Source: Paralichthys olivaceus (lineage: Eukaryota > Chordata > Actinopteri > Pleuronectiformes > Paralichthyidae). From it: a stretch of DNA of 64,000 nucleotides. Position numbers and translations under genes: made by a program. How positions within the stretch are numbered: the stretch's first letter is position 1; each line of letters starts with the position of its first letter. The notes under the pieces are model-generated. The model searched no databases and was not told the DNA's origin. It worked only from the letters and a program-made list of their open reading frames with translations. Where the stretch lies: positions 23,720,316 to 23,784,315 of the forward strand of contig NC_091098.1 of NCBI RefSeq assembly GCF_024713975.1, in the 5' to 3' direction. This document shows positions 12,736 through 25,370 of this stretch, piece by piece.

Positions 12736-12889
12736 ACACGTGAATACATCGAATAACAACGGAAAAACCATGAGCTTGTGTCTCAGTCATCTGGAGTGAA
12801 GAGGAAATCTCCAATCAACTTAGTCATCAATAGAATGAAATAGTTTGATGGCCTGAGTTATAATTTACATGTTCAACCTGTAACAGTTA

Positions 12890-12960
12890 AACTATTTTAT
12901 CATAAAGACTGGAAACAGGCAGAACCAGCTAACCTGGCTCTGGTTCCTGTATTTCTAAAC
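12890..12960. repeat. Teleost interspersed repeat fragment
   Basis: The sequence 'cataaagactggaaacaggc' followed by 'agaaccagctaacctggctc' belongs to a common fish repeat whose adjoining portion is found at 55000-55215 (the 'gaagctacagctagcagct' segment). Confidence 0.45.
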
Positions 12961-13129
12961 CTCGATGATTAACTTGCTGCAGCCCATTTGTTTTATCGGC
13001 GTAGTATTTATTGGTACAGTGAACTTCCTGGCGTCTTGCCGACACTATGGAGCTGCAGGGAACCAGCAGAGATAAGAGGTGCTGGTGGAAACATTTGACC
13101 TTTGGATAGAACCAGGTTAGCAGTTTCCC

Positions 13130-14724
13130 ATGTTTCCAGTCTTTTCTACACCAACTAGCTGCTCAAGGTATTTTCTTGTTCAGCAAACAGACATGAGATC
13201 GATCATCTCATCCATCTCTCAGCAGTGCAACATATTCTCTATCTTTGTTCAGATTGTATTTTTTCTACCCAGCAGGAGCAGAAAGGGATCTCGCAGACAG
13301 TCTTTAAAATCTGTCCTGCTTTATCTCTGGGACGTTTACTCTGCACCTTCACCTGCAGGCAGAGACGTCCTGACTCTGCTCTCCCTCTGTTTCACACTGA
13401 CCATCATCACCGGCGGCCTGCTCTATCACTGGCTGTCCAAGACTTTGAGATATGACCATGAGGCGTCCGTTCAGACCACCTGCATCTACAGCGTGGCTAT
13501 GTTTCTGGTCTCCTTCCTGGTCCACCCTCTGCGCTGTGTGCTGACCATGATCCTTCCCACCGTGTGCACCAAGCAGGGACGCAAACTCCTCATCTCAGCC
13601 TCTGTCATGATCTTAGTGGTGAACGTCATCCCAAACATCACGGTGAACGTGGGGGCAGTGGCTCACATCTTCAAGTGCACCGCTGAGGGATTCACAAAGA
13701 CTTTACTTAACTCATCTGAACCCTTGAACAAGGCAAAGCGAGAGCTTATTGAAGAAACCATCAAAGTGAGGAGGGAAGATCTGAGCATCGTCACTAATTT
13801 AAGGAAGCTAGACCACTTCACTCATGTTGACGTGTCGGAGGTCAAAAGCAGGATTAATAACATGATTGGACAGATAGAGGTCACCTTCTCGTACTCCAGG
13901 AACCTGCTAAAAGACTGCAAACTGCTGTCGAACCGGATCCTCGCTGGCATTTTCGTTGCTTTACTGATCCTTGAATCTTCGCGCTACTTGAAATCATATC
14001 TCACGTCAGTTCAGTTTGACAATGGCGACATCTCCAAAGAGCTGAGGAAAGAATCATCTTCTCCTGGGGAAGAAGGACCAGTGCAAAATGAAAGCAGGCT
14101 CTCAAACTGTAAAATAACAAAACAGGAATGTGCCTCTTGCTTCATATCACTGATCATGGTAACATTGTATTTCATCGCCATAACTGCAATAGTAGCTTTG
14201 GATCATGTCGTATATCATATAGTTCAGGTGATGGTGCCCTGGTTACTGGATTTCCCACCTACATCTGCCTGCATAAGTGTCGATTATAAGGTAAGACAGC
14301 ACAAAGACTGTTTCACCGCTCTAGCTCCATTTTCTTACCTGCAGTTTCCTAACGTTAACATTGCTCTCGTTTGTTTTAGGTTCAGTGGTTCGCCCCTGCA
14401 TTCTGTCTCATCCCTCAATCCTGCCACACTCAGGAGCTGACAAACTTCCACAGGGACTACAAGTGGACCTTCAGCCCCGAGCCATCGCTCTGCGACGTGA
14501 CGACTTCGGCTCCGAACCTGGGAGTCACGCTCCTGCTCGGAGGTCTCTGGCTGATGAGCTACTCCCTGGTGTTCCTGGAGGTTTATGCAAGACGTCTGCG
14601 CAGGAAAATCTCTGCGTCCTTTTTCAGAGAGCAGGAGGAGCAGAGAATGGCTCACCTGCTGAAGAAAATGCAAGCAAAGCAAAATATGACAGACTGCTGG
14701 TTTATTTTAAAGGAATCAACTTAA
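13130..14724 (+). CDS. ocstamp: Osteoclast stimulatory transmembrane protein (DC-STAMP-like family)
   Basis: The main exon is open from 13130 to 14290 and is joined by GT-AG to the last exon, 14380-14724. Without further splicing this gives 501 residues. A probable 105-bp intron at 13168-13272 (AG|GTATTT to CTACCCAG) would give 466, with the first coding exon at 13130-13167. The protein has several hydrophobic helices and the family signature near the C-terminus: '[17 protein letters not shown]', then a basic amphipathic tail. It matches OCSTAMP better than DCSTAMP, including 'GLLYHWL' near the N-terminus and the '[20 protein letters not shown]' region. Family role: surface protein needed for cell-cell fusion of osteoclast and macrophage precursors. 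The C-terminus stops soon after the DC-STAMP domain, about 100 residues shorter than the human protein. The gene lies 2.4 kb downstream of slc13a3 on the same strand, as expected from human 20q13. The exact start is unsure. Confidence 0.85.
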
Positions 14725-16920
14725 ATACATGTCACTTGTAAACCTAAGAATACCTGAAAAACTAGACTTACTGTTTGGCAAACTTTAGCACAATATTCTG
14801 AGCTCATGCTGTGTCTGACTTCTGCCTCACAACACGACTATGATTTAACCTCATAACCCACACTTTTTATTTTCGGTTGCGTCACACGCTAGTGCTCTTA
14901 AGTTCTGTTTCGTCTTTCACAAAACTTAAACTAATGAAAGCTTCCTGTGTGTGATTCATTATCACCTTTCCCTCTGTGAGCGCACTCGACAGGATCCTCA
15001 AAGACGTTCACATCAGGCCTGATGGGGTTTTTATAGATGTATCACAACATCTGCTCAGAATGGACCTTGCTTGTTTGACACACACAGGGTATTTTTTTCA
15101 TTGCTTTGTGTGTAATGTTTTTCCTCTTGTCTGTGATGGTTTCTTTTACTCCTCACTCCCACTAGATGCCACTGTTGTGCTTCATACAAATGAGAAATAA
15201 TATTGTAACTCCTACATGAACACCCACACACTGGATCTGACCGTTTTAGATAACCTTTAATAATCTGGATGAATCTACTTCATGAGCACATCACCAGCCT
15301 ATTTCTGTTTAGTTTCTTACAAAAAAGAAAATCACTTCCTTTCTCTGAAAACGTCCTTTGAATACATCCCTGCTTAAAATTCCCATGAGGCATTAGGGGT
15401 TTATTTTAAGACCCAGGATAATAATAGAATACGTCCTTATCATCTATTTTTACTCGTGACTACTTCATGATTGTGTCAAAATGCAGCAGTCTGTCTGTGT
15501 ACAAATGTAAAAGAAATAATTAATTAAAAACAATAAATAACAATTTATATATTTTCTGTTGCTATGAAGTGTGAAACTTCTAGACTCATTATCATTGGAA
15601 ATGCACAGATGGGTTATTGTTATAATGTAAGAAAAGAATATCCTTCAACATCCAATTTCTCTTTATTCATTTCTCTTAAAATCTACTCTTGCCACTCCTG
15701 ATCCTGTATTTATTCAGTGTCTCCTTATTTCAGCTGTTTATTCAAGTTAAATATTAAAGCTGCAACATTAAAAGTAATCAAAATATCCTAAATGTCTTGT
15801 TTTGCATAAATTCCTCCCAAATGTGGTGGAAATTCAACAAAGTTGTTTAAGACCAAGTAGTTTTTTTGTCAGTTTTATTCAAGCTTTTGCAAAATGGGTC
15901 AATCCTTCAGCAGGTGTCTGAGCTAAAAGACAGAGTAAGTATGGACACATATTATTGAAGTTTCTCTCCCATGCAGGTCTTTTATGCACAGAAGCTTCTT
16001 CCGTCCGTGCATAAAGCAGAAACTGTTAAATAATAAAGATATAAATGAAGATAAAAAGATATTTCTCTGCTCACTCTAACCAGTCGAGGCAGATGGCCGT
16101 CCACATCGAGTCCGGTTCTACTCGAGGCGTCTTCCTGTAAAAGGAAGCACTTTTTCCTCTCCACAGTCGCCAGTTGTTTGCTCGTTGTGTAATTTACAGT
16201 TTGTTGTGATTTTGCTCCATTGAATTGATATTAAATGAATTGAAGTCAGTTGAAGATGCAGTAGTTGTGCAACACAATATTTGTCACCTGTCATGTGTTA
16301 GAAGCTGACAGTCACAATCTGTTTTTTATAGCTTATATTTTTCTTTTGCACGATGATTTTTAGTTTTACCTGATGTTTTCAGCTGTCAGAAGCATGTATC
16401 TACACAAACAGTCAGACTGTCAGCGGCTGGGAAAGCTTTTAAAATGTCACAGGAATAACAAGAATCTAATGATGTGAATTCCCATTTGTCCCTTAAGAGA
16501 CAATACATTTTTCTACCCTCCTGAATCTGTGCACGACCAAACAATCCAGAGATGTCATTTTGTCTCCCTTTGCACAAGGTGAAGTGTTACCTCTATCAGT
16601 TCTGCTTGGGGCAAACAAAGGTCAGCTTCGCAATTAAAACCATTTCAATTGAACAGCCAGTTCCTGCAGTTGATAATGTGTTGAATCGCAGACAACCTCC
16701 TCAGTCCTTTCAATAATTGCAGAGTTTATTGCTCCAGCCATGGCCACAGTGGGTGACATGACGTTCTGAGCTTGGATAGAGAAGTGGAATTGATTTTCAA
16801 GTTGGTGGCTGAGCACGGCGTTGTGTTGTGCAGTGTGGATCTGCTGTGATAGTGTGTGTGATGTGAGAGGGAGTGGTGGGAGACAGCAAGGGAGAGAGGG
16901 AGAGAGAGAGACACATGAGT
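14725..16920. other. ocstamp 3' UTR and spacer to trhr
   Basis: AT-rich, with no convincing open frame. A candidate polyadenylation signal AATAAA lies at 15532-15537. GA-rich tracts (gagagagg) at about 16865-16915 precede the likely trhr leader exon. Confidence 0.5.
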
Positions 16921-17028
16921 GGAGCGGCGCTGGAGGACGACAAAGCAGTCATCTGTGTTTCTTGGTTGATTGCACCTGAGTGCTGTGACCATGTCAGAGT
17001 GAGTGCTGCCTGAGCTGTAAAAGGATGG
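16920..17028 (+). other. trhr: Probable non-coding leader exon of trhr (3' end only)
   Basis: A good donor (ATG|GTAAGC) occurs at about 17028-17029, and a matching acceptor (TCTTTAG) lies just before 17880, in front of the first trhr coding exon. The 5' limit of the exon cannot be seen. This is inference from splice signals only. Confidence 0.3.
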
Positions 17029-17927
17029 TAAGCTTTCAGTTCTCTTCTCTTGAAAATATATATTTATTCTCGGAATGGTTTTTATTGTCTTGACTTGAAT
17101 CAACTGTAAATCATTCAGGAATTTATTTCTGCTTTATTTCAGAAAGGGTTAGGGTACTAATTCTTGTTAAAAGCAGGGGAGGCTCTTTTTTATTTTACTC
17201 ACCACAAAATCTTTATCTTACATTTTGAAAGGGTATTTTAAGAAAAGGATCAGGTTTTGCTTTATTGTGTGCAGGTTTTTATTATATTGTATATAGAGGG
17301 AAAAAAACATGCCACTGTTTCAGGGCTCAATTTAAATAATAGGATTATGGATATTAGTCTTTAAAAACTTTAACTCTCTCTTCACTATACTCCAACATAG
17401 AAGTTTAAAGTTAAAGATGTCATATAATGTTGGCCTTATATTCAATGTCTATGTTTAAACATTTAATAGGAAGTCGCTGAAACATTATTATATCTTCAGT
17501 ATGGAATGTATTTGTGACATGTTTCATAACTTTAAAATAGGTTGTTCCACTTGAAATGTGCTCATTAGTTTTTGTCAAAACAAAATATTAATACATCAAC
17601 ACCTTTTTGAGTAAACAGTATTTACAAATCCAGGAACTACAGACGAATATAATTCATTCAGACTTCTGTTGCCACCACCTGATGAATGTAGCTCCATCAT
17701 TCGTGCTCTTTTCTGGATTCCACTGAGGAAAATATTTGGTTCTTTAGTAGCTTGATGCCCCACGATGTCCACCAGCTGGTAGAAACACCAGAACTAAAAA
17801 CAAATCAACTCTCATCCACCTCAAAAGATTTGGAACTCTTCCTAAATAGTCTAAATTTCTTTGCATTTCTGTCTTTAGGATTCTTGTTTTGTGCTCCTGG
17901 ACATCAACTGAATTGCATTTGAACACG

Positions 17928-20184
17928 ATGGAGAACAACACGACCATCTTCCGAGATGTCCCCCAGGTTTTAAATCTGACAGAGATGCCTCTGAACCCTC
18001 TTGAAGAGCAGGTCATAACAATATGTTTGACGATGCTCATCTGTGGAGTTGGGATTGCCGGGAACATCATGGTGGTGCTGGTTGTGCTGCGCACCAAACA
18101 CATGGTGACACCGACCAACTGTTACCTCGTCAGTCTGGCTGTCGCAGACCTCATCGTGCTCCTGGCTGCGGGACTTCCTAATATCTCTGACGCTGTAGCC
18201 TTCTGGATATACGGCTACACAGGATGCTTGTGTATAACGTACCTTCAGTACCTGGGCATCAACGTGTCGTCCTGCTCCATCACGGCGTTCACCATTGAAC
18301 GATACATTGCAATATGTCACTCCATAAAGGCGCAGTTCATATGCACCGTGTCCAGGGCCAAGAGGATCATAGCTGGAGTCTGGGTCTTCACCTCACTCTA
18401 CTGCATTATGTGGTTCTTCTTAGTGGACACGGATGAAACCGTCTATACCAACGGAGTGGTGGTGACTTGTGGCTACCGTGTCTCCAGGAGTCTCTACATG
18501 CCAATATATTTCCTGGACTTCACCCTGTATTACGTGATCCCCCTCATTGTGGCCACTGTCCTGTACGGACTCATCGCGAGGATCTTATTCATGAGTCCTC
18601 TGCCGTCGCATCTCAACGACAGAGCAGGCGGAGGGTCGGTTCACCAGGGTCACTCCAACAGCAGCAACAAGGTCAACAAGGGTGCGGTCTCTGCTCGGAA
18701 ACAGGTACTGTACAGGTCGGACTAACAGTTCAAAACAAATACAAGAAAACTCCATCTATATAAGAATATATTGAGGAGGAATCTCCTTTCTCTGATAGAC
18801 CTCTCTAAAAAAAACTTGCTAGGGTCAGAATCTTGATTATTTCCTCCTTCTATATATATTTAAAATCATAAGGAAACAATGACGATGTCAATGGGTTGGT
18901 TCACTACTTTGGTCCAGACTGAAATATCCCAACTGGACCTTTATGGTCATCTGGCAAGCAGATGTGAGGAGTCAGGCTTTTGTGTTTCGTTTACCACAAA
19001 CATGTTTCAATCAAGCCACGACTAATAATAATAGTAATGGTGTAACCCATAATACTTTCTGTTGTTTACCCAGCTACATACGTTCGTTTCGAGCATGAAT
19101 GCGAGTCATGTTCTGCCGTCACGTTAGCAAGCAGCCTCTTAGTTCGCTTATGCCTCCGGCTTCTTAGCACCACCATGTGGTTAACATTTTTGATTCTGAG
19201 TATTATGTCTTGATAACAATTGATGAACTGTGAAAAGCTTAATTTTTCTAGAGACCTGGACAGGCAATGGTGTTCCCATCAGCCTCGGCTGTCAAGCGCT
19301 TGTTAGCAAATGTTAGCATGCTAATGCTCTAAACTAAGATGGTGATTCCTCATCAGAGGTGTTTGGTCAAATATCTTCCTTAAACCAAACTAGTTTTCGG
19401 ACAAACGTGCATCATGAAATGTTATCTAGGAAGAAAACTGACTAAAATCTATCCCCATGTTTAAAAAAGAGCTTTTCAATTCTCTATAGAAGAAACATTT
19501 CAGCCTTCCAATGTGAACGATCATTCAGATGCACATTTTCTAGCATTACCCGACCTTTAGCATTGTATTTGTGACCTTGTGAGCATACTGACATTAGCAT
19601 CTTAGTCGTTCGTTACAGCCTCACTCAGCAGCTAGCAGGGCTGCAGATTCTTGCATTAACATTGAGTCATACAGTAAGTCTGGTAAGATGTTATAATTGC
19701 ACTCTTCCTCATTATTGTCGCAGGATTTCATCACTCTTTTCTTTTCTTTCCTCGCTCCTCCATCTCTCTCACTCTGTATCAACAGATAACGAAGATGCTG
19801 GCTGTGGTGGTCATCCTCTTCGCTTTGCTCTGGATGCCTTACCGAACGCTGGTGGTGGTCAACTCCTTCATCGACCCGCCCTACCACAACACCTGGTTCT
19901 TGCTCTTCTGCCGGATGTGCATCTACACCAACAGCGCCATCAACCCCATCATTTACAACCTCATGTCTCAGAAGTTTCGCGTCGCCTTCAAAAAGCTGTG
20001 CAAGTGCAATTGGCGGCACAAGGAGAAGGCGGTCAAGTACAACGTGCCGATGTATTACAGCGTCATGAAGGATTCGTCCCACGAGAGCAACGAGCCGGTC
20101 ACAGAGCAGGACGACGTGAGCGGCCAAACCATCAAGAGGTTCAACGTGAAGGCTGATGACACAAGCGCTTTCAGCGTCTCTTGA
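17928..20184 (+). CDS. trhr: Thyrotropin-releasing hormone receptor (class A GPCR)
   Basis: Two coding exons, 17928-18704 and 19786-20184, total 391 residues (human about 398). The single intron falls in the third intracellular loop after Ala-Arg-Lys-Gln, where TRH receptors are known to have one. It is a seven-helix plasma-membrane receptor for the tripeptide TRH that couples mainly through Gq to phospholipase C. Visible marks: N-terminal glycosylation sites (N3/N4, N16), '[12 protein letters not shown]' in helix 2, Glu-Arg-Tyr in place of DRY at the end of helix 3, a long basic loop, '[13 protein letters not shown]' in helix 6, NPIIY in helix 7, a Cys-Lys-Cys pair as palmitoylation site, and a Ser/Thr-rich tail. 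An in-frame ATG 39 nt upstream exists, but the chosen start gives the usual short N-terminus (MENNTT). Teleosts carry several TRHR paralogues; which one this is cannot be decided here. Confidence 0.95.
19160..19655 (-). repeat. Teleost interspersed repeat in the trhr intron
   Basis: Contains 'agcaccaccatgtggttaac', 'cccatcagcctcggctgtca', 'gttagcatgctaatgctct' and 'cagcctcactcagcagctag' in order. This is the reverse-complement layout of a repeat I know to be widespread in fish introns. The 24-bp stretch at about 19166 matches 26880 inverted, with one difference. Confidence 0.55.
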
Positions 20185-20534
20185 TAAAGGCTTTGGGATA
20201 AAACTGTGTTTGATGAATTATTTATGGATGTCTTTCTTTCTATGTTTAAAAACGTTGTAATCTCTTAGAATCTGTGGATATTCTTTGTGTTTGCTGTGAT
20301 TCAACTTGTGTTAGGGTTGTAGTTGTGGTACTTGGGCTTCAGTATTGTAACTGTGTTGTAAGTATGGTATTTTGGATTGGTATTTAGTTTACTTTAGGAA
20401 GAAAGAAGTAATGGTTATAAAAAGAACCACGCCCACTCCAAGTTAGTGAAGTCATTTGTCCAGTTGAAATACAATAATAACTGATATTGGCTTAATTATC
20501 ATGAAATTTTAGATAGTTGTTTATGGTTCCAGAG

Positions 20535-20700
20535 GTTAAATCATTATGACTTTGGGGATCCTAAAGATAGAAAGTACCCTGAGATAACTTTAGTTATGAT
20601 TAAGTGAATGAAATAGGCTTGGCCTCTAGGGACACCATGAGGTTGATATATTGGTGGCTTCAATTGAAATGTGGTTTAGACATTAACGCTTCATGATGAG
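20535..20700 (-). repeat. Second fragment of the fish repeat seen at 19160-19655
   Basis: The segments 'tcattatgactttggggatc' and 'ctctagggacaccatgaggt' match the other half of the same common family. Worn. Confidence 0.4.
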
Positions 20701-20779
20701 TTGTAATCACTTGATCTGCTAATATCTGTATCTGTGTTTGATGCTAATTAGTAAATGTAATGATCATGGTAAACATAAG

Positions 20780-21191
20780 CTATGTTCCAATTCAGAGATG
20801 GCCTCCTTCAGAGGACGCTGTCCCCACTGTCTCAGAAGGCCAAATTAAACAGTTTGGTCTACAATGGCTTTCCACGATTAGTGTCCCCAGCTCATCCCAC
20901 ACTTATGAATGTTGCTCAGAAACACAGCTGAAGTTGGACATGACGAGAAAGTTTCGATGTTCCTTGGTTTGTGTTCATGTGTGTCGTTAGCTGTTTGGTT
21001 GAATTGAAGTGTGATCCTCAAGCATTGGATGTCCCTGTGTTGGCTGGTGCCGTTATCTCTTTAATAATTTATCCGTCACTATTGAATACTGGGAAAGGTT
21101 GGACCTGTGAGTATTCAAAACAGGAGAACTTTGCACCAATCAGTAATCGAATGCAGTCTCTGAACGATGCAGCCCCTGAATTGAGACATAG
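20780..21191. mobile_element. Non-autonomous DNA transposon (MITE-like), 412 bp
   Basis: The left end reads CTATGTTCCAATTCAG. The right end, reverse-complemented, reads CTATGTCTCAATTCAG and continues GGGCTGC against AGATGGC, giving imperfect terminal inverted repeats of about 20-25 bp. The interior has no transposase frame. I see no clear target-site duplication, so the superfamily is open; ends of this kind are common among small fish DNA elements. Confidence 0.6.
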
Positions 21192-24100
21192 TTAAAAAAA
21201 AACAACATTATTCCTGCTAACAAATCTGCATGGTCTTGGACAGTATGTTAGCAAACAACCATCTACACCATTACTACTGTTATTAACCTAATAACATTTG
21301 TGGACATCATGTTATTCTCAGAACAGTTCCATCATTTCAGTAGGAATAGAGATTTACTATAAGTAGTTGAAAACACTGTGTGTCGCTGCAGGACCTTGAA
21401 TATTCATGTGTATTTAGGTTATTGAAAGCCGGTCCACTGAAATCAGTTTTGACTCCAGAATAATTTTACATGTCAAAATAATTCATATTTGATTTTCAGT
21501 CTGACAGGAAATTGTGGCCGTTGAAGCTTTAATAGCAAACAAATTGGTTCTTATTCAAAACATCAGTCAAGTCAGATACGGAAAACAAAGCTGTCAAATT
21601 AGCAACTGGTGCAACAACTCTGACAACAAGTACGTTATTAAAAAAACATGGACATGCTAATTGCTGCCAACGAGCTCGCAGTTGTCTGCTGTCGACATGT
21701 CTGCAACAACGCTGCATGTCCCTGCATCTTAATATATCCAGCTCGCTCTTTGTCGCGTAACCTGGTGCTGAATATCTAGAAAACCAGTATAAGACACTCG
21801 TATGAAACCTTTTCATGGTGACGTATCTGAGCCAGAGGTTTATCCTGTGTAATGATATTTTGTAAACCATCGTTTTCCTCTGAACTTTACAAACCTAGAA
21901 ATGTTTCATTCTCCTTATTAACTGTTGAGTTGTCTGTGTTGAATCAAATGTATCCAGTCATTTCTTTAGAAAATTGTGATTTACCATAGATTTAGATGAG
22001 TTGTCGTTCAACTGTTTGTATGTTTGTACAGAGTAACGGGTTGTGAATAGAGAATAAAACATGGATCATATTTTTTTTTCTTTTGATTTGCATTAATCAG
22101 CCAATATCATTCCATATTTAATTGAGTAAATTATTTGTACTCTTTTTCTCCAGTTTACTGTTTTAGCTCTAAAAACCTCAACTCAATACACCTTATAATT
22201 AGGTGGAATAAGAATAATTAGCAACATTCATGTCGCTTAGAAAATGTAAAACATTTGTAGGCAACATATCATGAATTTTGGCGCCTGTAGACTGAGCTCC
22301 CTGTCAATAATGTTTTCTGATGCAGGAGCCTTGTTCTCAGTCACTTTGAAAATATTTTATAAAGCAATTAGGCCATCAGCCTCTCAGGACATTGTGCCAG
22401 CTGTATAGGGCTGATAAACTCCTTATAAGGGGTTTAATGATGAAAGAGATGTCACAAGGGTCTGAGGGAGAATCAATGAGAGCCATATATACACACAGCT
22501 CAAGAGGCTTCTATAGCGGCCGCATCGCTCCCACGGTGCCATTTATATCTTCTCGTCTGTTCCACCGTGGAACATCAGTTGGAATTCGCAAAAAAATCAA
22601 TATCTTTGTCAGGAAAAGTTCGTTTTCCCGCTTCATATTCTGAGATGTAAGGCTTTAATTTCTCTGGTGTGAAACTTTCCTCTGCTTGCTGCGTGTTAAA
22701 TCAAATAGAAATCTAAAGTCCAGACAAACTCAACACACAACACACAGTTCCACACAACAACGACAACATACCCACCAACTATTTTTAAAGCTACAACCTT
22801 TTACTCTCAGAGTGGAAGAGGGATAGAGCTCATTATCCCTGAGCTTCTGACAGTTTTCCCTTTTCCATCTTTTCATGTGAGGATCTTTATTTTATTTTTT
22901 TTATGAACTTTCATCTCTGGATCTGTAATAACTTGCAGCCCTGCACTGACTAAACTATGCTGAATGTGTTTGACAGATAAAACAAAAAAAAAACCCATCT
23001 TACTTCACATTATTTAAAGATCATGAATAAAACATAGGAGCTGGGGAAATATATTTAAATTTTCTTTATAATAAATGAAAACAATGAGCTGTTCCTGTGA
23101 GAATGAATAATTCACTGCATCTGTGAAGAGCCCTTGTCTTCCTCATATAATCGGAGGGCAGCCTTGTTGTTTCAGGTCGCTTATCACGCTGCCCTCAAAA
23201 GATTATCTCTTATTACCATTCAGTGTTTTCTTGATCCGCCCTCGTACATTTTTCTGTTCATTAATAAGAGACAAGGTAGGGAGGCAGGAGTATGGGTTTT
23301 AGCACAACTCAACGTGAATTATGAGCCAAATTAAAGTGAGAAAAATAATAAGTAATATGTTGTGATTAAGTCCTAGAAAGAGTCTCAGTGTCTCACGTGT
23401 CACACTGGAGCAACACGTTGTTTTACCACCCTGTGCTACAGTTTTCATGGAGTCCTAGAATCAAGGGGTTGAGGAGAGGTTGCTATGAGACGGCCTGAGC
23501 ATTTATCCCCGGCTGTAAATGAAAGTGATGGTGGATAAGATTCTCGCAGCTGTATATGTTCGTTCATGTTTTCAGGAGTCTGTTCACTGACATTTACAGT
23601 GAACTGATTTTAAAAGCTGTGCTCTTTCAATGTGTCGATTGATTTTGGATAAATGTCTTTCAGAGAAACCATAACACGAACAAAACACAGTTCATTGTCA
23701 TGTGTCTATCCATCAAAAACAAATCTGGCATTATATTATTTTTGGTAAAAACTGTGGATAGCAAATATGTTGCACAAAGATTATTTCAAGAAAGAACAAA
23801 CGAAGCTGAACACAATCGAAAGAAGCATAAAAAATAATGGACAAGATTTATGGGAAGGACTTCAACAGTGCAAGAGGAGCAGCAGCCGAAGACCACAAAA
23901 AAGATCTAATCTTTTCTATGCATTTTAATACTTTATCTTTATAGATGTTTAAAAACACCAACAACAACTGGCTGCACTGCATAAAAGTAACACGACACAA
24001 AAAAAGGGCTCCGGTGAATACTGCATGAGCATTAAAGTGTGACAACGAAATTTATGCTCAAACAAAAACACCAAAAATGAATATTGAAAGTAAAGGGCAA

Positions 24101-25316
24101 ATATTAAAAGCTAAATCCTAGCACACGATAATTAATGCAACAGCTGCAGATGAATTTGATTATTACTTTATAAGGGGATGAATGATGCATGAATCAACTG
24201 TTGGAACTGTTAAAAAGTGAAAAACAAACATCAGAGTCTGCTGGTCACATCCGGAGATCTGCATTAACTGACTGTACCATTGAATCACGGCTCCCGTGGA
24301 AGCACATGTGAATAAAGAAGCTTTCATCTTTACTCTGCTCAGCCACTGCAAACACTTTACGTTGATCAGTGGTTATCAGAGCGTACTTTGAACTTCCCTG
24401 AGCCTTCACTGCATGTTTCATTCAAAGTCAATATTAAGATGTCATTTATACACATGTGAAAATATAGAGTGCTCAGATACAACAGACTTTATGTGAGGTA
24501 TTAATGAATGAGTCTGGGAACTTAAATCAAATCAAAGGATGATGAAATGGTCATGAAAGTGAGATGTATGTTCTGCATATGTTTTTATAATTTAACCCAC
24601 CTACATCTAAGTATATATCCTTGTCCTATAATGTGAAGCTGGGGGATATGGGAGCGTTCTCTTGAATAATTTCTAAAACCACAGTGGTCATGCATACTTT
24701 GTCTGTATTAAGTAGAAGCATGACTTCACATATCTAAAAATCATGTGTCTGATGAGGTGTCACCGGACCTGCAGAAAGAAACCTGTGTGTATAACTATCA
24801 GCAAATATGTTGTTATGTGTTGTTCTGTGTGAGGTGAATTATCTGAGCATGTCTAGTGTCTGTCAAAAAACTCAAACAATGATGGCAACTCAATTTTGAA
24901 AACATGTATTTTTGTCTTTCAAAAACTGGATATGGACAGTTTTCAATTCCACTTTATTTATTTTCCAGGGAACCAACACTTCATGCGCTGATTCATTTCA
25001 ACACTGAGCCAAAACTGAACATGTGACTGTGTTTTTTGTTTTCCGATGAACGCAAAGTATTATATTGCATTTGGAATATTAAAACTTTCTGATCATTTAT
25101 TCGGTGGATTTGAAAAAAACTGCTATTGTCACATATATATGCAAATGACAGATGATCCGCACATTGGTTATAAGATCGGAGGAGAATCTGCTCAGTACGT
25201 ACAGATACAAAAACTGAAATATATAGTGACTTTAATTGATCTTCAAACCACTCAGGTGAAAATCACATTTCATGTACATACGTGAAAGGTTCTGATCAAT
25301 ACTGTTTGCTCTGCAG

Positions 25317-25367
<51 letters not shown>
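25317..25367. repeat. (CA)n microsatellite, about 25 units
   Basis: An uninterrupted CA dinucleotide run in the trhr-tmem198 interval. Confidence 0.97.

Positions 25368-25370
<3 letters not shown>

Larger units (their letters stand above)
10710..13129. other. slc13a3 3' UTR and spacer to ocstamp
   Basis: No gene is visible. The first part is presumably slc13a3 3' UTR; candidate AATAAA signals occur (for example at 11956), but none is clearly favoured. Repeat-like patches lie at about 12605-12735 and 12890-12960. There is a short (TG)n near 11727-11742. Confidence 0.6.
20185..22060 (+). other. trhr: Likely 3' UTR of trhr up to an AATAAA at 22053-22058
   Basis: No coding sequence. The AATAAA at 22053-22058 is the clearest polyadenylation candidate after the trhr stop. 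If it is the one used, the 3' UTR is about 1.9 kb and carries two mobile-element remnants (20535-20700 and 20780-21191). This is inference. Confidence 0.35.
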
